A stretch of 11,715 nt of DNA from Desulfobacteraceae bacterium. GTDB lineage: Bacteria; Desulfobacterota; Desulfobacteria; Desulfobacterales; ETH-SRB1. Of the stretch, positions 6,973 to 11,715 are shown in pieces. Within the stretch, counting starts at the first letter, position 1; each line of letters starts with the position of its first letter. Location: assembly GCA_030638305.1 (NCBI GenBank), contig DAOWEW010000228.1, positions 1 through 11,715 on the forward strand, written 5' to 3'. Under the pieces are notes generated by a model. The model was not told where the DNA came from. It worked only from the letters and a program-made list of their open reading frames with translations, and searched no databases. Position numbers and translations under genes: made by a program.

Positions 6973-7154
6973 AGGAACGTGGACGAAATAATTTCCACAA
7001 TTAGGCGCATAGATTTGGGTCAGGTTTGTTCGATCTAAAAGCACACAAGTTGAAGGAATAGCGAGCTATTTCAAGATTTTTGTGATTTCAGATCGGGCAA
7101 ATATGACCTAAAGCTATGATGCATAGTCGTGGAAGTTATTTCGTCCACGTTCCT
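6973..7154. mobile_element. 182-base near-complete palindrome with 19-base perfect terminal inverted repeats (MITE-like)
   Basis: AGGAACGTGGACGAAATAA at 6973-6991 is repeated exactly inverted at 7136-7154. The apex ATAGC-GA-GCTAT (7058-7069) lies exactly at the midpoint (7063.5). Between ends and apex both arms keep matching blocks (TTCCAC, CATAG, TTT, GGTCA, TTTG, CGATCT, CAC) with one compensating single-base gap on each side, so the whole unit can fold as one long hairpin. It has no coding capacity. A 23-base match to its outer end occurs at the nadK stop codon, and a degenerate core relative lies near 3225. These traits fit a non-autonomous element mobilised in trans. No clear target duplication is seen. 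Confidence 0.75.
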
Positions 7155-7240
7155 AAACATACTTCACAGGCTGATTTCGTTAGACCGGAACCGAGCTCTT
7201 GATAGACTGCCGTCGTTGCCACAATGACTGCTTCTGTAAT
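7136..7240 (-). pseudogene. GxxExxY-family protein fragment, interrupted by the palindromic element
   Basis: Starting right at the livM stop in another frame, the minus strand reads ITEAVIVATTAVYQELGSG then LTKSACEVCLG and, inside the repeat, TWTK and TAA. This matches the N-terminal signature of GxxExxY proteins (consensus about [29 protein letters not shown]): the LGxGL core and the SAxExCL part are kept. The family is about 120-130 residues, so only about 30 remain and there is no start codon. The coding similarity stops where the 182-base element begins, so the element sits at the break point. The fragment is short and the match is from memory of the family consensus. Confidence 0.55.
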
Positions 7241-7241
7241 T

Positions 7242-8516
7242 TTAGTTACCTGTCTTTGTCATCTCCTGCGTTTTTTGCGCACTCTGTGGTGAATGATTAC
7301 CAAAATCTTTAACCCCACCATTAAATTTGTATGTCCTGCGTACATTGGTAATTATACCCTGAGGACGAAAGACCATCATAATTACCATAATGGCCCCGAA
7401 AAGCAGCATTCTGTAGTCAGAAAAAGCTCTGAGATATTCAGGCAGAAGTATCAGGATTAAAGCTCCGATAATAACACCGAAAATCGAACCCATACCTCCC
7501 AGTACTACGATTGAAAGTATCATGGCTGATTCAAGGAAGGTAAAACTTGCGGGATTAATAAAAGTAGTTTTGGCGGCAAATATTACACCAACCATTCCGG
7601 CCCATGTTGCACCAAGTGCAAAGGCACTCAGCTTTGTCTTGGTTTTGTCAATTCCCATGGCCTGGCATGCTGTTTCGTCCTCTCTCAAAGCTATCCAGGC
7701 CCTGCCTATTCTTGAATTCTGCAACCTGTTAACTACAATAATTGTAAATATAACAAGACCGATCATAAGAAAATAAAGATATATGGTTGCGGCCTGAAGA
7801 GAGAATTGGATACCGAAAAAACCCGGCCTGTCAATATTGGCAATGCCGCTTGGGCCAAAAGAGAATTCATTCCAGTTTTCCAATACAAGTCTGATTATTT
7901 CTCCAAACCCAAGGGTGACAATGGCAAGATAGTCACCTCGCAAACGCAGCACCGGAAAACCAAGGAGTATCCCAAGAATAAAGCCCAAAACAGCTCCTAT
8001 GGGGAGTGCTGACCAGAAACCAAGGCCAAAATGGTGGTTCAGCAACGCATAACTATAAGCGCCTGCGGCATAAAAGGCAACATACCCAAGATCAAGCAGC
8101 CCTGCAAGACCCACCACGATGTTAAGGCCCAGACCAAGAACAATATACATTAAAGCGGTTGTCATTATACTGGTCTGATACATGGAAAAAATAAAAGGAA
8201 AAGCAACGGTGATGATAGTTAAGCTTGTCAGCAAAGGAATATAGGATCCCGGTTTTTCCGATATCCTTTGAATGAAAAAAGCTTTGTCTGTTTTCCCGGT
8301 TTCAGCTTGTTTTGCCCCGGCTTCCTTTTTTTTCAGCATATAACGCCAGACAAAGGAAAGCAAAAAACTGCCGATTCCTACAATAATCATGTTTTTCCAG
8401 CGCCATTCAACAATTTTCTCTACAGGATTGACACGGATTACCATTATAGGAAATGTCAAAAACATAAACCAGATAGAAACAAGAAACGATTTTTTTATTT
8501 CTTGAAATTTAATCAT
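7242..8516 (-). CDS. livM: Branched-chain amino acid ABC transporter, permease LivM
   Basis: Inner-membrane channel subunit pairing with LivH. At 424 residues it is the long form of the family (E. coli LivM is about 425), with an N-terminal extra region of two hydrophobic segments (about 8-28 and 41-60) and a charged linker (61-90) before the conserved permease core. Core markers: GLNIVVGLAGLLDLGYVAFYA (130-150), RGDYLAIVTLGFGEI (193-207), the ATPase-contact loop RIGRAWIALREDE (269-281) and LGGMGSIFGVIIGA (339-352), ending with FRPQGI. Its ATG shares one base with the livH stop (TAATG), so translation is coupled and no strong ribosome binding site is needed. The last 20 residues (after KDFGNHSPQ) are polar and untypical, next to the GxxExxY remnant, so the original 3' end may have been altered. 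Confidence 0.95.
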   Translation of the reverse strand: MIKFQEIKKSFLVSIWFMFLTFPIMVIRVNPVEKIVEWRWKNMIIVGIGSFLLSFVWRYMLKKKEAGAKQAETGKTDKAFFIQRISEKPGSYIPLLTSLTIITVAFPFIFSMYQTSIMTTALMYIVLGLGLNIVVGLAGLLDLGYVAFYAAGAYSYALLNHHFGLGFWSALPIGAVLGFILGILLGFPVLRLRGDYLAIVTLGFGEIIRLVLENWNEFSFGPSGIANIDRPGFFGIQFSLQAATIYLYFLMIGLVIFTIIVVNRLQNSRIGRAWIALREDETACQAMGIDKTKTKLSAFALGATWAGMVGVIFAAKTTFINPASFTFLESAMILSIVVLGGMGSIFGVIIGALILILLPEYLRAFSDYRMLLFGAIMVIMMVFRPQGIITNVRRTYKFNGGVKDFGNHSPQSAQKTQEMTKTGN

Positions 8517-9418
8517 TATACTTTTTTAGTTGTAACCCGCCCAAGAATGCCGGCAGGTCTGAATATAAGAATCAGCACAAGTAATCCAAAAGCAAAAACA
8601 TCTTCATAATCGCTTGAAATGTAACCGGTTGCAAAACTTTCTGTCATCCCGAGAACAAGTGCGCCTAAAACAGCGCCTGGAATACTGCCTATTCCGCCAA
8701 GCACGGCAGCGGTAAAAGCTTTTATTCCTGCGATAAAACCAATATAAAAATTTATCTGACCAACATGGGAGGCAATCAGAACTCCACCCAGTGCGGCTAA
8801 TGCGGAGCCGATAATAAATGTTAAAGAACTTACACGGTTAACATTTACCCCAACAAGCATGGCCATATGCCTGTCCTGGGCTGTTGCGCGCATAGCCTTT
8901 CCTATCCGGGTAAATTTGATCAGCAAAGTCAGTAAAATCATAGCCGTTGCGGTGGTAATCAAAATGACTATCTCCGGTGAACTAATAATATACCTGTATG
9001 GCTTTATAAATTCAAATTCAGGAATAAGGTCAGGGAAAGGCAGAAAATCGGATGTTTGCGCCAACAGTACATAATTTTGAAGAAAAATTGACATGCCAAT
9101 GGCGCTGATAAGAGGTGAAAGGCGCGGAGCATGACGAAGTGGCTTGTAAACTATCTTTTCAACGGTATAGCCATAAGCCGAAGAATATATTACTGCCAAT
9201 AGAGACGCCAGCACAATTACTGCAATCTCGTTAAAACCCAGTAATGTCAGAACACTTGTAAAAATAAGGGCAGTAAATGCACCTATCATATAAATTTCAC
9301 CATGGGCAAAATTGATCAACTCAATAATACCATATACCATGGTATAACCAAGAGCAATAAGAGCATATATACTTCCTCGAGTCAGCCCCCCAAGAACAAG
9401 TTCAAGAAAATATTCCAT
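8516..9418 (-). CDS. livH: Branched-chain amino acid ABC transporter, permease LivH
   Basis: Inner-membrane channel subunit. The 300 residues are normal length for the family, with about eight hydrophobic segments. Recognisable blocks are GSIYALIALGYTMVYGII (15-32), NFAHGEIYMIGAF (36-48), the coupling loop RIGKAMRATAQD (171-182) that meets the ATPase, LGGIGSIPGAVLGA (240-253) and the end FRPAGILG. It lies 101 bases after livK and overlaps livM by one base. The ATG at 9416-9418 has no good ribosome binding site (CGAAGTAAG only, far upstream), in contrast to livK, which suggests lower expression than the binding protein. Confidence 0.95.
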   Translation of the reverse strand: MEYFLELVLGGLTRGSIYALIALGYTMVYGIIELINFAHGEIYMIGAFTALIFTSVLTLLGFNEIAVIVLASLLAVIYSSAYGYTVEKIVYKPLRHAPRLSPLISAIGMSIFLQNYVLLAQTSDFLPFPDLIPEFEFIKPYRYIISSPEIVILITTATAMILLTLLIKFTRIGKAMRATAQDRHMAMLVGVNVNRVSSLTFIIGSALAALGGVLIASHVGQINFYIGFIAGIKAFTAAVLGGIGSIPGAVLGALVLGMTESFATGYISSDYEDVFAFGLLVLILIFRPAGILGRVTTKKV

Positions 9419-9437
9419 TTATACAAGCTTACTTCGT

Positions 9438-9507
9438 AACGGTTGTCAGTTCACGGTTGTCGGTTTACAGTTCACAGTTTTATGTTTTGATCAACCGTTA
9501 ACCGTTA
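9438..9507. repeat. Repeat-rich hairpin region between livK and livH
   Basis: The 101-base spacer consists largely of short GGTT/GTT units (ACGGTTGTCAGTTCACGGTTG, then GGTTTACAGTTCACAGTTT) followed by CAACCGTTAACCGTTA. AACGGTTG at 9438-9445 is perfectly inverted at 9492-9499, and a second ACGGTTG (9453-9459) can pair with the same partner, so alternative stems are possible. In liv operons the binding protein is usually made in excess; a stem here could protect the livK 3' end or reduce read-through into livH. That role is inference. Confidence 0.45.
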
Positions 9508-9519
9508 TTGGAGTTAATA

Positions 9520-10680
9520 CTATTTCAATTCAACATAAACTCCGTTTTGTACCTGATACATACAAAATCCTGCCCCGATTGCATCACCACGCTCGTCAAA
9601 GCTGATTTTACCAAGCGGTGTATCTACATATTCGGTTCTAAGTGCTTTTGAGATAGCTTTATAATTGGTAGTGCCTGCCTTTTGAATCGCATTCAGCAAA
9701 CATAAAGACGCCGAATAAGCATTAAGAAAAAAAGCGCCCGGTTCTGTTCCATAAGTATTTTTGTGAGCTTCAATTGCAGCAATAGCCATTGGATTGTTGG
9801 ATGTATCAAGCGGCCCTGTAGCATAGACACCTTCAGCATATTTTCCAGCAACTTTTATAAACGTATTATCCTTAACGCCATCATCTGAAATAAATATTGT
9901 TTCCATACCTTTTTTCCGCATCTGGCTGATTATTTTTGATGCTTCAGGATGATATCCTCCGAATATAACTGCTTTTGCGCCTGAATGCTTTATTTTCTGA
10001 ACAACAGCAGAATAGTCAATAGCACCGGGAGTAACGCCTTCGTATAATACTACTTCCGCTTTATCTGAAGCTTCCAAATATTTTTTTACAAACTCGGCAA
10101 GACCCTTTCCATAATCGCCTTTGTCATGAAGAACAGCAATTTTTCCAACCTTTAAAATATTTATTGCAAAATCAACTTCAAGTCTTGCCTGTACATTATC
10201 GGGAGCAATTGTACGAAAAAAATCAGGATAGTCACCGCTTTGTGTAAGTGCAGGATTGGTGCAGGAGGGAGACATGACAATAATGTTGGAATCCTTATAA
10301 ATACCAAGAGCGGCCTTTGTGGCACCACTGCATATATGCCCTAAAACAACGTCAACACCTTCCGCAACCAGTTTGGTGGCTGTATTTGTGGCTATTTCCG
10401 GCTTGCAGACATCGTCTTCAATTAATAATTCAACCTTTCTCCCAAGAATGCCACCCTTTGCATTAATATCCCGAACTACCAGTTCTGCCGCTTTTACAGA
10501 GGGAACACCGTAAGATGCCAGATCTCCACTGTGCGCTCCTGCAACACCGAACTTGATTGTTTCAGCCGGTTTATGGGAAGCATTGGAACCCTTTTCAGAT
10601 TCACCGCATGAGATAAGAAAAAATCCGTACAAAATAACTGCAACTAAGCAAATAAGCGGTTTCTTAAAACTACACTTCAT
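9520..10680 (-). CDS. livK: Branched-chain amino acid ABC transporter, substrate-binding lipoprotein
   Basis: Two-lobed type I periplasmic binding protein that delivers substrate to LivHM. 386 residues; a signal peptide ends in FFLISC with Cys25 as the lipidation site, so the protein is probably membrane-tethered rather than free as in E. coli. Family blocks: IKFGVAGAHSGDLASYG (42-58), ELVVRDINAKGGILGRKVE (66-84), EDDVCKPEIATNTATKLV (88-105), and the ligand loop LGHICSGATKAA (113-124) with MSPSCTNPALTQ (136-147). Cys92 and Cys117 correspond to the disulfide of E. coli LivK/LivJ. The loop fits Leu/Ile/Val-type ligands, although relatives also bind amides or urea, so substrate is not certain. 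ATG follows AAGGAG nine bases away. First gene of the liv transcript, divergent from nadK. Confidence 0.94.
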   Translation of the reverse strand: MKCSFKKPLICLVAVILYGFFLISCGESEKGSNASHKPAETIKFGVAGAHSGDLASYGVPSVKAAELVVRDINAKGGILGRKVELLIEDDVCKPEIATNTATKLVAEGVDVVLGHICSGATKAALGIYKDSNIIVMSPSCTNPALTQSGDYPDFFRTIAPDNVQARLEVDFAINILKVGKIAVLHDKGDYGKGLAEFVKKYLEASDKAEVVLYEGVTPGAIDYSAVVQKIKHSGAKAVIFGGYHPEASKIISQMRKKGMETIFISDDGVKDNTFIKVAGKYAEGVYATGPLDTSNNPMAIAAIEAHKNTYGTEPGAFFLNAYSASLCLLNAIQKAGTTNYKAISKALRTEYVDTPLGKISFDERGDAIGAGFCMYQVQNGVYVELK

Positions 10681-10742
10681 AACAATAAGCTCCTTATAAA
10701 TTTATTTCAAAAATTCTTGCCGTTTCATTAATTTGTTAGTAC

Positions 10743-10771
10743 TCTTTATTCGCAATTGGTCGAGTAGTCAA
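10743..10771 (-). promoter_or_regulatory. Candidate sigma70-type promoter for the liv operon
   Basis: Minus strand TTGACT (10766-10771; five of six to the -35 consensus) and TAAAGA (10743-10748; a weak -10) are separated by exactly 17 bases. Transcription would begin near 10736, about 56 bases before the livK ATG. The weak -10 and lack of any comparison make this tentative. Confidence 0.35.
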
Positions 10772-10826
10772 GTATTTGATTAATTGAGGTTTCAATGCTC
10801 ACTACAAAAAGGAGTTAACGCTTATT

Positions 10827-11678
10827 TTGAAAAGGATAGGAATAGTTGTAAAGGCGGATGCAAGAGCTATAAAAAAGGCAGATGAACTTGAAAACTGGCT
10901 GCGATCAAAAAGTATGGATGTTGTAAGGAAAACAACTTCTCCTCCTCGAAAATTTTCGATCCCGGGTGAATCTTCTGCACCATCGGATCTTTCCTGTATT
11001 TTTGCTCTGGGTGGTGATGGGACTTTTTTAAACGCTGTATGCTGGATAGGAGAACAAAATATCCCCATACTCGGCGTAAAGTTTGGCGAAGTAGGTTTTC
11101 TGGCAGAAATTACAGAAGAAAGGCTGTTTGCCGTGGCTGAATCCATTTTGAATGAAGATTTTACCACAAAGCCCAGGATGCGCCTTCTTGTAAAGGTTTT
11201 TAGAGAAGAAAAAGAAATCGCCAGCGAAACTGTCCTGAACGATATGGTTATTAACAGGGGAGCTCTTGCCAGGCTGGCACATATAAAGACATATATAAAT
11301 GATTGCTATTTAACCACCTATAGTGCTGACGGCCTTATCGTAGCAACCCCCACCGGTTCTACAGCCTATTCGCTTGCTGCCGGAGGGCCTATTATACATC
11401 CGAATGTAAAAGGAATAATAATGACACCTATTTGTCCCTTTACTCTGACAATACGACCTTTAATAGTTCCTGAATCAGTATCCATCAAAATTATACTTGA
11501 AAAAAAGTCGTCAGATACTATGCTTACTTTTGACGGACAGACCGGTCTTGAGATAAATGAAAGAGATACTATTATTGTGAAAAAAGGGCAACATTCTATC
11601 AATATGATAACTATGGCGGACAGACCCTATTTTGATGTTTTGAAAACCAAATTAAGATGGAGCGGCCGTCGTGTTTAG
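10827..11678 (+). CDS. nadK: NAD kinase, TTG start
   Basis: Cytoplasmic ATP-dependent (or polyphosphate-dependent) kinase that turns NAD into NADP. 283 residues, normal for the family. Motifs: catalytic GGDGTFL (62-68), GVKFGEVGFL (83-92, corresponding to the usual GINxGxLGFL), NDMVINRG (138-145, NAD-binding Asn-Asp), and DGLIVATPTGSTAYSLAAGGPIIHP (168-192, glycine-rich loop), followed by PICPFTLTIRPLIVP (201-215) and TFDGQ (234-238). The start is TTG at 10827, giving MKRIGIVVKA; AAGGAG (10809-10814) is 12 bases upstream, a little far. No in-frame ATG or GTG gives a full N-terminus. The gene diverges from livK across 146 bases. The stop TAG lies inside a sequence shared with the end of the 182-base palindrome. 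Confidence 0.95.
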   Translation: MKRIGIVVKADARAIKKADELENWLRSKSMDVVRKTTSPPRKFSIPGESSAPSDLSCIFALGGDGTFLNAVCWIGEQNIPILGVKFGEVGFLAEITEERLFAVAESILNEDFTTKPRMRLLVKVFREEKEIASETVLNDMVINRGALARLAHIKTYINDCYLTTYSADGLIVATPTGSTAYSLAAGGPIIHPNVKGIIMTPICPFTLTIRPLIVPESVSIKIILEKKSSDTMLTFDGQTGLEINERDTIIVKKGQHSINMITMADRPYFDVLKTKLRWSGRRV

Positions 11679-11695
11679 GAACGTGGAGGAAATAA
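11673..11695. repeat. Copy of the palindromic element terminus at the nadK 3' end
   Basis: This 23-base stretch (GTTTAGGAACG-TGGAGGAAATAA) matches the right-hand outer end of the 182-base element, read on the minus strand from 7158, at 22 positions; the only change is C to G at 11688. The match ends shortly after, and no rest of the element is visible in the remaining 20 bases. The nadK stop TAG is part of the match, and the C to G change creates GGAGGA ahead of the next ATG. Confidence 0.65.
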
Positions 11696-11715
11696 TGAGC
11701 GAGATAAAAATGACA
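11695..11715 (+). CDS. Start of an unidentified gene downstream of nadK
   Basis: ATG at 11695 begins an open frame reading MSEIKMT up to the window edge. GGAGGA (11685-11690) stands four bases before it, a plausible though tight ribosome binding site. It begins 16 bases after the nadK stop, so it would be co-transcribed. Seven residues are too few to name a family. Confidence 0.5.

Larger units (their letters stand above)
6727..7241. other. Gene-free stretch between livM and the TPR gene
   Basis: Holds the 182-base palindrome, the GxxExxY remnant immediately after livM, and the possible remnant ahead of the TPR gene. A short perfect stem (GCAAT-CGAAA-ATTGC) lies near 6920-6934. No confident promoter for the TPR gene or terminator for livM could be chosen by eye. 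Confidence 0.65.

Noticed and set aside
8268..8609. A 113-residue plus-strand open frame
   Set aside because: It overlaps livM and livH on the opposite strand and its Phe/Asn/Lys-rich sequence reflects complemented membrane codons.
9438..9507. CRISPR-like array because of the repeated GGTTGTC units
   Set aside because: Units are too short and irregular, without spacers of constant length, and no cas gene is present.
10802..11167. A 121-residue minus-strand open frame
   Set aside because: It is the complement of the nadK N-terminal half; nadK has conserved motifs throughout.

Overview
The window looks like chromosomal DNA from a Gram-negative bacterium. Its clearest markers are two Kdo/lipopolysaccharide genes (kdsB, waaA), a complete-looking liv permease set, and a lipoprotein-type solute-binding protein. 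The moderately AT-rich composition, the gene types and the abundance of palindromic intergenic repeats fit a Desulfobacterota (sulfate-reducer-like, possibly Desulfobacterales) genome. That placement is inference from style, not proof.

Layout. At the left edge, on the minus strand, waaA (Kdo transferase) runs into kdsB (CMP-Kdo synthetase) with an 8-base overlap; kdsB is cut by the window edge. waaA appears to begin at a rare ATT codon behind a good ribosome binding site. Upstream of it are a candidate extended -10 promoter, a 71-base imperfect palindrome in the leader, and what may be a decayed subtilase tail. Further right, still on the minus strand, lie the branched-chain amino acid transport genes in the order livK, livH, livM and then, after a 4.1 kb interruption, livG. 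No livF is present.

The interruption between livM and livG holds two genes unrelated to transport: an AT-rich membrane-anchored TPR protein and a probable lipoprotein with a GH63/MGH-type (alpha/alpha)6 glycosidase domain. It is bounded on both sides by palindromic repeats. Near livM there is a 182-base near-full-length palindrome with 19-base perfect inverted ends. Near livG there is a degenerate relative of its core, followed by two further unrelated palindromes. A remnant of a GxxExxY-family gene lies directly after livM and runs into the 182-base element.

At the right end, divergent from livK, nadK (NAD kinase, TTG start) is complete. Its stop codon lies inside a 23-base sequence that matches the terminus of the 182-base palindrome at 22 positions. 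That same sequence carries the probable ribosome binding site of the next gene, of which only seven codons are visible.

How the genes work together. LivK captures branched-chain amino acids (or related amides) outside the inner membrane, LivH and LivM form the channel, and LivG hydrolyses ATP; the usual second ATPase must come from elsewhere or be dispensable. KdsB activates Kdo and WaaA attaches it to lipid A precursor. The glycosidase and TPR genes have no evident link to either pathway. No rRNA, tRNA, CRISPR array or transposase gene was seen.
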